DNA of 64,000 bases from Spirodela intermedia (GCA_902729315.2 LR746265.1:2894892-2958891), one strand, 5' to 3'. Positions 43,327 through 56,086 are shown, numbered from the stretch's first letter. Notes: generated from the letters alone by a model not told the origin. Translations and numbers: made by a program.

Positions 43327-44946
43327 TCACCCACTCGACTTCTCGTCGTCTTCGTCGTCAAGCTGTGGATGATCGATCTCTGCTTTCATTTGCTTAGCCA
43401 TGGAACACAGAAGCATATGGATTTCCGCTGAAGAAGGGTGTCCCCGATCATGGGCGGTGAATCCGTGGACTGTCCCGTCGACCTCGACCGAGCTGAAGCC
43501 TGGTGCCTTCCTAACGCCTCTCTTCTCCATGGCGCGTCTCATGCTTCTGGCTTCGTCCCACCGCCTGCCGACGGCGTAGACATTGGACAAGCCGACGTAT
43601 CTCCCATCGTGCTCGGGCTCCAGCTCAATGAGTTTCTTCCCCACGGCCTCCCCAAGCTCCACCCACCCGTGGGTTTGGCAGCCGCTGAGCAAGGCGCCGA
43701 GCACGGAGGCGCTCGGCTCCATCGGCATGGCCTCCACGAAGCTTAGCGCCTCCTCGACGCGGCCGGACCGCCCGAGGACGTCGACCATGCAGGCGTAGTG
43801 CTCGATCTGAGGGGCACGCAGGGATCTGAAGAAACTCCCAGCCTTCTCCACCAACCCGCCATGGGCGCAGGCGCTCAGCAAGCCCAGGTAAGTGATCTCA
43901 TCCGGCTTCACGCCCACCGCCTGCATCTCCCCGAACAGCTCCAGCGACTGCCTGCTCAAGCCATGCAGTGCCAGACCTCCGATCATCGCGTTCCAGATGA
44001 GAACGTCGGTTTTGTTCGCCGGGACGGCGCGGAAGACGGCCAGCGCTTCCTCCATTGCTCCGCACTTTGCGTACATGTCCACCAGGGAAGTGGCCAGAGG
44101 CAGGCTCAGCGGCAGGTTCTCGGCCTCCACGAAGCCGTGCATCCTCCTGCCGAGGTCAAGGGCCCCCAGGTGGGCGCAGGCGCAGAGAACGCTCACCATC
44201 GTCACCGTGTTCGGCCCGGCCCCGTCGCCTCGCATGGCGCCGAACAATGTCAGCGCCTCCCGGTACTCCCCTGCCTTCACGTACCCGTCGATCAGCGCGC
44301 TCCAAGACACAACGTCGCGGCGCGGCATCCGGTCGAACACGGCGCGTGCGGCCACCATGTCGCCGCACTTGGCGTAACCGTCCAACATGGAGTTCCATGA
44401 GACCATGTTCGGCGCCGGTATTTCCTCGAACACCCTCCGGGCGGCGCCGATGTCGCCGCAAGCGGAGTACATGTGCAGCAGCGAGTTCTGAACGTAGCCG
44501 TCGGCGCCGAGGCCGCCCTTGGCGGTGTGGCCGTGCACGGCGGAGCCAAGGAGGAGAGACGAGAGCCGCGCGCAGGCCCTCGCCAGGAAGGGGAAGGTCA
44601 GGTTGTCCGGGCGCGCCCCCTCCCGCAGCATCTCCACGTAAAGGGACATGGCGCGGTTAGGGTTGGAGCCCCTCGAGAATCCCCTGATGAGGGTGTTCCA
44701 GACGAAGGTGCTCGGGCTGGGGAGGCAGCGGAAGACCCGGTACGAGTAGTTGACGTCGCCGGCGTCCGACACGGCGGAGAACAAGAGGACCTTCGAGACG
44801 AGGAAGCTGTCCCGGAGAAGACCCACGACGGCAATGCGGGCAAGAATCTGCCTCAGCTCTCCCATGGACCTGCAGTGGTCGAGGAGTCCGACCAGGTGCT
44901 CGACTGGGCCGCATGCCTTGGTGGGAGATCTTCCTCCGGTCCACAT
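43327..44946 (-). CDS. Pentatricopeptide repeat protein, PLS-E+ type
   Basis: A single-exon gene for a 539-residue protein. PLS repeats are clear (TFVWNTLIRGFSRGS, NMVSWNSMLDGYAKCGD, DVVSWSALIDGYVKAGE, ATSLVDMYAKCGA, VLIWNAMIGGLALHG). The E region (GALLSGCQTHGWVE, RYVGLSNVYAVGRRWDEA) continues into an E+ region (APGFSSVEVDGTVHGFTAHDRGHP, ICMLLCS-like helix) and an acidic tail. There is no DYW domain, so any editing role would need a partner deaminase. I chose ATG 44946; the frame is open four codons further up but without an ATG. Its stop lies 55 bp from that of the DYW gene, so the two 3' untranslated regions probably overlap. Confidence 0.88.
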   Translation of the reverse strand: MWTGGRSPTKACGPVEHLVGLLDHCRSMGELRQILARIAVVGLLRDSFLVSKVLLFSAVSDAGDVNYSYRVFRCLPSPSTFVWNTLIRGFSRGSNPNRAMSLYVEMLREGARPDNLTFPFLARACARLSSLLLGSAVHGHTAKGGLGADGYVQNSLLHMYSACGDIGAARRVFEEIPAPNMVSWNSMLDGYAKCGDMVAARAVFDRMPRRDVVSWSALIDGYVKAGEYREALTLFGAMRGDGAGPNTVTMVSVLCACAHLGALDLGRRMHGFVEAENLPLSLPLATSLVDMYAKCGAMEEALAVFRAVPANKTDVLIWNAMIGGLALHGLSRQSLELFGEMQAVGVKPDEITYLGLLSACAHGGLVEKAGSFFRSLRAPQIEHYACMVDVLGRSGRVEEALSFVEAMPMEPSASVLGALLSGCQTHGWVELGEAVGKKLIELEPEHDGRYVGLSNVYAVGRRWDEARSMRRAMEKRGVRKAPGFSSVEVDGTVHGFTAHDRGHPSSAEIHMLLCSMAKQMKAEIDHPQLDDEDDEKSSG

Positions 44947-45520
44947 TCCGCAGCGCACGCGGCCGGAGGGAATACCTTCTCATGGTCTTCCTCTTCGGGG
45001 AAGGTTTCCCCAGCGTTCACACCACCGCCGGTACCAGGGAGAGTAAAGAACATACATATAGAGATAGACTCAGAGAGAGAGAGAAGAGGCAGGTAACCAG
45101 GAAAAGAATGAACCCAGCAACCGTGGTTGAATAGCAGGTTAAAGAGCAGGTTTTGTACAAATTCTTTCATGTGAGTGCCCCGGTGGGCCACAAGTCAGGG
45201 CACAACATTAACCAGGAGACCCGAAGGGTGAGAAGTATTTTTAGAGTGTGGGGAGACGATACCAGACGACATCAGCAGAAACAAGTAAAAAAGATCAGCT
45301 CTAACCTGATTTTGCTGTGGCATCCGATGTTCAGCCGGCGGAGGGGAAGGAAAACCTCCACAGTGACCACAGAGGCAGGGGTGATGGACTAACCAGTCCA
45401 GTAGTGGCTCACTAGAGCAAGAACCAACGGAAAGCAACTCAAATGTCCGAGTTTACTGTTTGTTGCTTCATGAAGAATTTCAGGCCAACTGCTTACCATC
45501 CAAACATAAAGAAGCAGAGA
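44947..45520. other. Intergenic region between PPR and PARC6
   Basis: 574 bp holding the promoter of the PPR gene at 43327-44946 and the 3' flank of PARC6. No gene is visible. Confidence 0.5.
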
Positions 45521-48500
45521 TCATAACGATGGAGATTCTCTCTGGATACTTCCCTCGCAAAATCTCCATGATCCATCATGATTTTTCTTCAGAATATAAA
45601 GGATTTTGTACGAGCTGCAAAGAGCATTGAAAGCAAGTTGATGACTAGGCAGCCGTCAAAATGGCAAATCAGGCGGCAGTACCTTGGTTTCAATATCTAA
45701 CCTGTAGTAATTAGAGCTCTTGGGCTGGGCTGCATCAACAAGCTCTGCTGCTTCTTCGAGCGCTGCTTCAATCTCAGCCACCTCTCCACCAACTCCGTCC
45801 GATAAAATTTCAGCACGCAGGATGGATAGCTGTAACAGAACAACTCTCCAAAAACATGACCTTGCTTTTGCAGAATTCGCCAGACCTTTCCACTGTCCCA
45901 GTAGCAAAGGCATCAAATTACTACTATGAATCACCACCGTGTTTTAATCCAGCATTAATTGTCGACCTACAAAATCTCTAAAACTTACCTGTGAGAGCAT
46001 TGCTTCGGCGAGAATATCAGAGAGGATCTCGACCTGGTGACAGGATCCCAAAGCCTCAGCTTTGATTGCTTGCCATTTTCTCAGAAGGGCTTCTGCTTCT
46101 TCCAGAGGCATCTGCCTTCTGTGGATCATGCCACCAACAGCAGCAGATGCCGTGGGCAAATTGAAATGAATATCAGGAGACCAAGAGTTCTCCACAATTC
46201 CAACGTCAGTTGGGTGCAGCTGCTGCTGGGACATTTTCAAGAGTTCCCCGAGCTTCTGAGCTAAATTACCACGGACACCATTATCAGGTCTGATCTTTGG
46301 ATCTGTGTCGCCCACAAGCCGAGAAGACATACTCGCTTTCCCAGTGGCACAAGTATCGTTCAATATAGTTGGAGGTCTTGTCCGCCAAAATTTCATGCTG
46401 AACAGCCGGAGCGCGGAAAATACAATGCAACCCAGCACTGCCACACAAGCAATTGCGCCGGGTGTTTTTTCCCTGCCCCACCAGCCTTCCAAGGTTCTTC
46501 TGTGACGCACTCCAAGGCTTGATTTTCGTTGAACAGATTGATTGTCAGTACTATAGCCAGAATTATCATCCGTAAGCTGCTTCCCTATGTTAGATGGAGC
46601 CAGTTGCTTCACAGCTTCTCCCATCTGTCTTGTAGAGTTCAGCTGCGTAGTATCCTCGAGAGATTTTTTATTAAGAGAGAAATAAGGAGACGATCTATGG
46701 CTCATATCTGGGTTTGGTTTGGCAGTTCCTTTATGGTAGTTAATTCCTCCTAGTATCCGCTTTTGGGGCCCAAAAAAATTCGCCTGCAATATACGACAGG
46801 ATGAGGTTTCTCCTCAGAAAATAACTGCTTAGGGATATGAGTAAACTACACTCACAAGTGATGGAGGGCAATCCCGTGTGTCTGGAAACACACTTAGCAC
46901 AGAATCCTTCAGCCATATTTCCTGGTCAATATCAGCATGTCATCTGGGATAAGACAATCTAAGGCAGGAAACCAGCCTACTAGAAATTATTTTAAGATAA
47001 GAAACATGTTACCTCAAGATAAGTATCATTATGCATATGAAGTCTTAAACGTAACAACATTGGAAAGGGAGGAATTCAAATTTATGTATGCATTCTGCTT
47101 ACCTTAATCGTCATTCTATTAATAAAACCTTATCAAGCCCAGGAAATTTCCGAGGTTAGAAGGTTGTAATATCAGATATGCACATGGCAGGTTTCAAGAC
47201 GAAGAAAGAAAAAAATTTAAAACCTAGTACGTTTTTCCATGCACCCTACCAGTTCCCTATGATCTCTGCTGAACGGACTCCACTTTTGAGTAGCCTTCTA
47301 TGACTGTCTAATATTTTTAGGGGACTTTCAACAAAGGTAATAGCCGCCTCTTTGTAGTCCTCCAAGCCTATAAAAAACTCCTGCATGATTCCCCTCATGT
47401 GAAGCGAAGTTATGTCTGATCCCTCATTCTCCCCAGCCACCAGATTATCAGGCTACCATTTCTTGAAAGTAACTTAATATTTCTCTCATTTATCTCATTG
47501 AACTTGCAAATTTCTTGCCCTTAAGGATCAAAAACAAACTCTGCATGCCACTCTCAACTTTTTTGTGATCCACCAGTGAAAAACGGAAACAAAATGTTAA
47601 TAGGCCTCATTTGACCCTGATGACGACCTTGCGTCAGTAGATACCAAGGATATAGATTAGAAGCCATGCAAAATTTAACCAGGTCTTCCCGTAAACATTC
47701 GATAAAATAAAAATAATAATGTGTTCATCAGATTCTAATCAATTTTATTTATCCCCTAAATGGATTTATTTTATTTTATTTTCACAGCAGGTGGAGCAGC
47801 CATTGATGTTTGGAAAAATAAGTGTTATTTTCCTATTATGACAAAAATATGAATGTTGTAATCAGGCAACGAATAGAATTTACCATAAGAACATCAAATA
47901 GAATTTATATAGCTAGCCAGCATCCAGATCTGGAAGATTTTTCCATGAACATATTAGATACATGCTAGGATCCTGAGTTACAAATCAAGTTGAATCCGGA
48001 TAAGATGAGACGAGGGTCCAAAAGACGACGAGAACAATGATTTAGAAACACATGGATCCCTAGCCATGATATTAAAAATAATGGAGAAAATGTACACAAG
48101 AATAGAACAGCATACCACTGACTGATTTATGCCAGTTTTTCCATTGGTTTCTTTACTTGAACTTTTCACTTCAACATTCCGTGATACTGAACTCCCATTG
48201 GATTGAAGCTGATGAAGCTCTTCAACAGCAGCGGTTTCGATTCCCTGATCATCTAAATTTAGGCTTTCCCAAGGTTATTATATGAAAAAAAAAATCATTT
48301 GCTACCTGCCCAAGCAGCAGAGAACAGAATGCTTCTTCAAACTTCAAATCTGTACCCTCTGAAGCGACCAAACATTCACAGATTTTCATTGCTTTACCGA
48401 TCTGCATTTTATAAGCGTCAAAGTTAAATGAAGTAGGGAAAAAGCTTATCGACAAATAACCTAACATCAGCGCTCACCAAATCCTTTTGTCTGGTCGAAA

Positions 48501-51500
48501 AACCCAGTGCAACATGAGCAATCATAACCACATAAAAACAATTAAAATCGATTATAATTCTTTGGTTCTGAGACTCGAGCGATTTCTTGTTCTTGCGGGT
48601 AGTAGCCAAGACATCCCAGGGAAGAAGATCCACTATTTCCGCAGCCATCAGCCTATTCAATGCTTGAAGCAAGAAACACGGCCAATCCTGAACTCTACAG
48701 GAAGTCTCAACTTCGAGTCCTTGTCTAAGAAGTTCTTGCAAAGCAGCAATTGCTCCTCGTCTTCGTTCACCATTCTCAGGTATCTGAGGCATGCTAAGTA
48801 GCTCAAGAGTGCAAGCAGGCGCAAGCTCCTCTAAGGATTCCTCAATCTGGAAACATCCCAATCAAGAAAGAATCAAGAAATTCTCCATGAGAAACATATA
48901 ATTCCAAATGAGGCACTTGCCTGTGATAGTAAAGGCAGCTTTTCCAAGGAACTTTTGCTTCTTAGAAGGTACTGAGATCGAGCAAGGGCTTCAAACCCTT
49001 GGGATACTTTGTTCGTCTCGAACGCAATCTTAGCAATTGAGCACTTCAAACAATATAATTGGCGTGAGTGGACGGTGGAGATGAAACGGTAATTGACAAG
49101 CTGCTTCAAAGAAATATTCCTTACTTCAGCTAGTGCCATTGACAGAAGCAGATCGTGAACATATAACTTGGAACCTTGATGCTGCAAAGCTACTCTGCCA
49201 ATTTCAAGGACCAGTTTATCTTCACCAACCTACACCAGCAATTCAGATTTCATGCCCTCTACAAAGAAGAGAAACATAAAGAATTTATCTTCACCAACCT
49301 ACACCAGCAATTCAGATTTCATGTATCCTGTACAAAGAGAGAAACATAAAGAATAGGCTCTACAAATGAAAGAGAAAAAATGTTAATTGGTTCGAAAGAG
49401 ATTGAAAAGGTTGTCATACAACTGCCACAAGAAGACATTGGTGGTGCATGCAAAGCATAGATATTCATATAAACCTTTGATCACAGAGTATGCTAGAATA
49501 GTGATTAGTTAACCCAATAGGTTCAACCTTATATGGCCCCGGCGTATTTTGACCTCTCTCCAAGACAGAGGAGAGAGAGTCATCTCAATCAAAAATACAA
49601 TTTAGTTTCCCTCTTTTGAAGCATGAACATGTCTAAATTTATTAAAAGTTATAATAAAGATCTCAAATATATTAAAAGGTACAATGACGCATCAGTCTGA
49701 TTACCGCTTCTCCATTGAAAAATTGTAGCTACACAAATTAGATCATGGAACTTACCATAACTGGAAAACGCTCAACCTTGGCATATGCAGATAACAAACT
49801 TGTGAAATTTTTAAACTTCAGCTAACAAGAGCAGAATACTGCCTTGGAAAAGGAATAGACAATACGGTAACAAAAGCATTGCGTCTAACTTAATGAAAGG
49901 AAAACAAATATCATATCATGGGCTTTTAATTATCTACAGGTGAAAACTGTTTGAAGATGAATACCAGAAAATGTGGATTAATTTTCCTGAGAGCATTAAT
50001 GAAGGAAAATCTGAAACAACTCACACTTTTTTTAACTATTCCATATCCTGATTTTCTTAAATGATAACCCATCACAATTGCATTTCCCGTTTGTTTACTG
50101 ATAATCCAGAAAGTTGAACTTTTGTTTGATTTCAAGATTCCTCTTCTCTATCCACATTCATATTGAACATTGCCCACTTTTTTACCTTGCCTTATAGGAT
50201 AAATGACCTGATAGAAAGCATGCACTGCGTGGAATGAAAATGTTTATTTAACAATGTTTATATTTTGAAAAAAAGAAGATATACTTATTTCAACAGATTA
50301 AAGTGACAATGCGTACCAAATATTTTAGGTTCAAAATTTAAATAAACTTAAAATTTTCTGCCGTAACATAGAATATATATTCAAATATATCTGATGATCT
50401 TCTCTGAAAATGAAGGAAATATATGAAATGCAGTGATGTTTCCTATGCTTAAAACTTTTCTTGTATTGAAAATTCGTCATTAGCTAAGTTGAAGATTTCG
50501 TACTTCATTCAGATTATCAACAAATGGAGGGTGACATCATGATATGTCCAAGCAAGAAGCCAACAAATGCTCACTGACTAGTTAAAAAGGAGACAAATGG
50601 AATTATAGGCATGAAGTCCAGCAAGGAGGATAAGTATTTCGAAACAAGTGAAGAAAGTATCATGGCAAGGTACTGAATCCTTTTCAACAGCATTAAAATT
50701 CATCTTTGAGACCAAAAAGAGAAAAGGGTAAGGGTTTAAAAAAAATTGTCCTTTTAGAGAACAAAAACATTTAGCAATAATTATTCAAAACAGATGTCTC
50801 CAGTAGAAAAAAACATTCTCTCTCAATATAAAATATTTTATTTTATTTCTCCGGTCTGGCTGGTTCCTAGCTGGGCCGTTAGTTTTTTTTTGCTCCCATG
50901 AATCATTCATCAATCGATTAACTTGGATACTTTTTTATTGTATTGGAATTTGAAACTCATTTTTTTTTTAAGCTGCAAGAACGACAATACAATGAACAAG
51001 GGAAATTTAGATTCCTATTACTAGCGTAGCATTTACTCTATTAACAAGGTAGAAGCTTTTAACTATCACGCATTCGCTCCATTCTCTAAAAAAAATTAAG
51101 CTTCAAAAACCCAAGATTCTCTAAAAAGATTGCTTAAAAAAGACAAGCAGAGATTCGAGAAGCACCTCTAGCAAAAGACATAAAGCAGCAGGAAGCCACC
51201 CCCATGGAATACGAAGAGAAGCCTTTGGAGGAACTTTTTCTTTTATACTGCCAGCATACTCTGGTTCAAAAAGAAGCTTATCCCTAACGTCCGTCAAAAG
51301 GTCCTATAAACGCAGGAAACAAAAAAATATATTCATGACATCTTTGCCAAGATCCTATTGCTCGTCATGAACACAATCATGATATCACAAAGAGAGAATT
51401 TTTGAGACCTGACGGGAATGAATGACATCCATCGTATATCCATCTTCAATCTCAGAACCCTTCAGCTCCATCACTGTCTTAACAACCTCATCCTTCTCTG

Positions 51501-53289
51501 CCTTTTCAGAAACACCTATAATCTGCACGTTAAATATTAGTAATTGAACGTACATGAAACAAAAACATCCAATGATCTTCTCTCCACGTTCTGTCAGAAA
51601 TGGTGTACTTTCATTTAAGCCCGAACATTCTTGGAAGTGACAGCATTATCAGATTTCTTGGTGAATCCAGACCTACTCAAGGACAGAAACATTTGGAGCA
51701 AAAACAGACACGATAGAAAGATATAGGAGAAGTGACTGAAGAATTTGACGATGCGAAAAGGGTATTTAAGGTTGGCGGTACCTTTCTGGCGAACTGAGCA
51801 GAAAGCTAAGGCATGCAGGAAGGATGTTCGAATATAATGATACTGGGATCTTACCCCTGGAAAGAGACACGGTTCCATTATTTCAAAAGGTCTGAGAACT
51901 AGTTCGACTTATAGTTTCCCTCTATGACATCTTGACCCCATGACCAACAGTTCTAGACCAGTCTGAGAAATATTGCGTAAAATTTTCAACCTTCGAATCC
52001 TGTGTAGAAGTAATATCCTTTGAGTGTGTGAGTAATGCTACCCACCCAACGAACTCACTCTTGCCACGCTTTTTACCCATAAGAGGGTAAGATACGTTAA
52101 AGTAATCTAACATTGATTCGAATCGTAAGGATCCTGGGGAAGGTATGTCTACTGGTGTCGAACATTGAGCCTCTTTTGGAAAAGGGTAAATCGGCATTGA
52201 GACAGGGGGAGCTTGAGTTTTGGAAAAGGGCACTCGTGGAGTATTAAACTGCTGAAGAACATGCATCTCCGCGTTCTATTCGGCACATTAACTATCTATT
52301 CACCGATCAGGGCAACAGATTTTTAAGTAGCAAGTTTATTTATTGAGAGTAATTGAGTATGATGAAGTGCGACTTGACTAGATATTTGGGAACATATGGT
52401 GCGGGGGCCTTCATTCATACCTCGTTTTATTCAAAACCAATAAAAACAGAAATAAATAACCAGAAATGTTTCGATGCTACAACAAGTGGGAGGTGGGTGT
52501 CATCCTATGACTTCATTAGGGCATAAGATCAACGTAGCTGAGGGAGATGTGAATGATATTCAAACGCTTCTTCACCCTTGGAGGCCTGATTTATCATCCC
52601 TTGTTGATTAGATAGCTTCTCATTCAAGTTAACTCCCACATCCACGAATGAAGGTTTGGATTTCGAAGATCCTACTTGTATATAATAGATAGCCTGGTTT
52701 CATCTTCAATACGTCAATGAGCAGTCACCTATGTGGTGGGGAAAGAAATCATTTAAGATTATGTTCATTGACTCGTAGAAATACTAGCTCTCATAGAAAG
52801 CACGTGTAAGCTGGTAAACGCAGTTTATCTCAAACATTTTCTCGCCGTGAGATGGTGTTTAAAGTAGAAAGGAAAGGTGTGGACGATACTGCTTCAGGCT
52901 ACCATCAAAGTGCTTCAGACGGAGAACAAGCTCACAGCACTACATGGGATCCAAAAGATATAGGAGGTCACCATTATCAATACGAGTTCACAGGTGAACG
53001 GAGGTCCAACCTGATAACAGGTGACGGGGATCTCCACGCTTGCGCGAGCCTGACCATTCTCCACGACAGGCGAGTTCGAAAGCTCCAGCCTCCCGCGTAC
53101 CGCAACCGCACGCGGCTGGCCGCCCTCAGAAACCCTCTTCGAATAACCATCAGCTCTACCGTTTCCCGCACAAAGCAGGGAAGCTGCGGAGTTGACAAAC
53201 GCAAAAGCCCTCCGTCGCCCCTCCGCATCGCGTTTCCCACAGAAACCACACGGCCGAGGCGGACAGAGCGCAGGGTTAGCCAATGCCAT
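45521..53289 (-). CDS. PARC6: Plastid division protein PARC6/CDP1, 12 exons
   Basis: An inner-envelope chloroplast protein, paralogue of ARC6, that links stromal FtsZ regulation to outer-envelope PDV1 during plastid division. Exons: 53011-53289, 51409-51522, 51166-51303, 49125-49229, 48921-49043, 48478-48846, 48306-48401, 48116-48244, 46856-46921, 45989-46783, 45702-45892, 45521-45614. Joins keep frame and give 832 residues (Arabidopsis about 819). The N-terminal transit-like region is followed by a degenerate J-like domain (IPVTCYQIIGVSEKAEKDE), ARC6-type helical blocks (SIAKIAFETNKVSQGFEALA, FEEAFCSLLLGQ, LKDSVLSVFPDTRDC), one membrane span (about 582-601, IACVAVLGCIVFSALRLF) and the C-terminal intermembrane domain (LLRKWQAIKAEALG to DGSWRFCEGSIQ). 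The intron after exon 5 uses a GC donor. Intron 1 (1.5 kb) and the intron at 49230-51165 hold no recognised gene. Confidence 0.92.
48847..48920 (-). other. GC-AG intron in PARC6
   Basis: A 74-bp intron with donor CAG|GCAAGT and acceptor TTTCCAG. The frame and the conserved protein on both sides (LPLLSQ then IEESLEELAP) require this junction. GC donors are a known minor class and are otherwise perfect matches to U1, as here. Confidence 0.8.
49215..49353. repeat. 69-bp tandem duplication across a PARC6 splice acceptor
   Basis: Two near-identical units start at 49215 and 49284. The first contains the 3' splice site of exon 4 (boundary at 49229/49230) and its first 15 coding bases. The second carries a copy of the same acceptor at 49298/49299. 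Using the distal acceptor would add 69 nt, in frame, ending in a TAG just before the normal exon. Confidence 0.85.
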
Positions 53290-56086
53290 GTGTAACAACG
53301 GATGCAATCAATCCGCTCCCCAGCCCCGACAAATCCCCGCCACCAACGCGCCACCCATAGCCGCACGACTACAGGATTGAAACATGGACGGATTAGAAAC
53401 TGGCGTACGATGGAAAGAGGGAAATAATACCAACCAATGCCGTGGCCGACGCTGAAGTCCTCCCTCAGCCGCGGTGTCGGAGGCTGCCAACAAGCGGAGG
53501 AGGAAGCGGGGAAAGAGAGTGAAAGGCCAGAGCAGCGCTGCGGGACGAGAAAGAAAGACGGGACAGTCCATCTGACGGTCTGCGACAAGACCGTTTCAAT
53601 CGGACGGACAACATCCCACGACCCAGACTCCTGCATCTAAACTAATTCTTCCATTCAATTGATTACTCTGCTGACGTATGATGTAACTCGGGTCTCCCTA
53701 ACGGTCATTAGCCTGTATCGGTAACCGTTGTAGCCGTAGGTAATCAGACTCTGGCACGCGACCTTTGGCAGCAATGACCGCCTTTAGTTCCGTGAGATTG
53801 CTTCGTATCAGAGCCAAAGCATATAAGCTCCTTGAAAACACCAAACCCGTGACAAGGACGAGAAAAAAAGAGTTAATGGATGGAGAAAATAAAAAAAGCC
53901 CTTTAAAATCCAAATGTGGCAAGAAAAAACGGTATTAAAAAAAAAAAATTGATAGAGAATCAGCCTAGCAAAAACCACATGTGAATCTTATGCGTGAGTT
54001 TTGGGTAGAAAAATGAGTACTGCATACGAGCTATAAATTAATTCCAAATAAAAAGTTTAATGATGAGTTGGTTCTACCAAGGTAAATGGTAAAATGTAGA
54101 ACATTATAAGCCTGAATGCATGTGGAAGTATGGCTTTGAACATGTGTTAACTTAGGCATCCAATTAATTTTCAACTTAGAAGAAAACAAAAACTTTGGTG
54201 CTGACTATTGATTTAAACCCAAATAAATCAGTACATGACTATTGATTCCTGAAAGGAGGGAGTATCAGCCTGTAATTTAACGAGCGAGGAACACTAGATT
54301 CGAGTAAAAATTTTATTGCTCGAGGATTCCAAGTACCCATCATGAAAACACTCCTCTTCGATGTCTGATATTAAAATAAAAGAAAGCATATTTACCTCTA
54401 TTTATCTTCATCTTGATTTCATCGATAGCAAGCCATTGCTCTCGATAGTAAGATTTGAGGTGTTCCATGAAAGCGGGTTTGTAACCAGAGAAAGAGGACT
54501 CATTAATCTGCAAATAAAATAGGATGAAACGTGATGATACTCAAGATATAGTTTAATTTGGGACAGCTCCTGGTTAGGGCGTGAGATGGAACCTCAAGGT
54601 CATAGATAGAAATTTCACGTATTTTCTCTTCCCTATGGGACTTTTATTCCAGCTTTCCTGTTATCCTTAATTGGCCCAGCATCTCATTGTGATTCCCAAC
54701 TATATTATGACGGTAATATTTAAATACTTGTAATCTTCGTACTTATGTTGATGACTAAGTAGGAAAGAAAATAATATGAGATTTAGGTTGTGAGCATTTT
54801 TGTGACTATGAGATTAGGTGTAAATCCCCTTTTCCCACTTCACTCTATTTCTTGGGCTCCCCTCTATCACTGGCCCCGTTTGTACTCCCTTCCTCGCCTT
54901 CTACTTTGCTTAGAAAGTTCCTCCCTCTGTGTAATCCCCCTCTCGTCAACAGACTGCACCCTACTCTGGCGATGGCTCTCTGAAACTCACTGACCTCCTT
55001 GGAGGTACGAAGGATAAATGTGGCAATAGAAAGGCCATCATCTCATTTGTAACATCAATTAAAGCGGGTGTTGCATTACGACGGAGCTCCTAATTACCTA
55101 CGTGAATTGATGTTCACTAAATGCTATTTTTTTTCTCTTTTTTTCATTATTTCTGTCGCATTTTTGCAACTTTGATCAAATAACAGAGAAAAATAATTAA
55201 ACAAGCAAATAAACAGAGGGATAAATTACTCGATTAGGATTAAAAAGGTAAACCAGAGCAGTGCGACGCAATAATAAAGAAATGTATAGAAAATAAATTT
55301 TATGAAGAAAATAAGAACAAAAAAATTTAAAAATGAACGCATTGATATTTTTTTTATAAATATGAAGGCAGAATAAAAAATTTAAAAATGAAGACATTCA
55401 TAGATTTTTTCAAAATTTCAGAAGAAAAATACAAACTCATTACATACTTTTTTAAATATAATCATAAATAAATAAAAGAATACATTGCATAAACATGCCG
55501 GAGTAAAATGAGTTGCATAAACATTGTAAAGAATACGTTGCCTACAGATTTAATAAATAAAAAGTTTATTCCTTTTCAAAGTAATAGTAATATTATAAAC
55601 AATAAAACACATTATAAAAAGATGAAAATATGGAAAAATCCAAAGAGAGTAAAGGAAATAAAAAGAATATACAAATGGACTAAAAATACAAATGAACGAT
55701 TACCTTAGAAGGTAATAAACATGTTATAAAGGAAAGGATGTCAAATACAAAAGATTGAAGCACATGTTCAATCTGACGGCGACGGGGGCTTCTCGCGAGC
55801 AACCGGCCGGCAGATGTTTCCCGCCGTTGTTTCATAGGACCAAAGCCCGGCTTTCCACGGGTCTGCCCCGGAAGCCCATCTCTCTCTCTCTCTCGCTCGT
55901 CCCCCCAGCTCGAAGCTGTGCTGCAATTTCTTGATATGTTTGCGATTATTTCTCAATATATTTACATAATTTCACTAAAACCTAACAATTGTACTCAGAT
56001 ATTTCACTAGGATAGCAATAAACGTAAAGTCCCCCGTCTCCCGGGAGAATCACAGATCGCTGGAGGAGCTCGAAGGGCGGCGACAT
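53290..56086. other. AT-rich region between PARC6 and the 411-residue gene
   Basis: About 2.8 kb. The left end should be the PARC6 promoter; the right end holds the 3' flank of the next gene and a TC run near 55880-55896. Two exon-like pieces on the minus strand (53698-53830 and 54396-54507) are annotated separately. The rest (about 54,510-55,750) is very AT-rich and shows nothing I can name. Confidence 0.45.
53698..54507 (-). pseudogene. Exon-like remnant of an unrecognised gene
   Basis: Two separate minus-strand pieces look coding. Piece 1 (54396-54507) is bounded by a TTTGCAG acceptor and a GTAAAT donor, and is open for 37 codons in one frame only (phrases FSGYKPAFMEHLK, YYREQWLAIDEIKMKI). 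Piece 2 (53698-53830) follows a CAAG acceptor and ends in a stop (YALALIRSNLTELKAV, AAKGRVPESDYLRLQ). Their phases do not match when joined directly, so either an exon between them is missed or the gene is broken. I find no upstream exons before the next gene. I do not recognise the family. Confidence 0.35.

Noticed and set aside
39612-44660. Several 100-275 codon frames antisense to the PPR genes
   Set aside because: Each is explained by the GC-rich PPR frame on the other strand.
51922-52266. 114-codon minus-strand frame inside PARC6 intron 1
   Set aside because: It has no recognisable domain and no splice signals. It could be an old transposon fragment, but I cannot support that.
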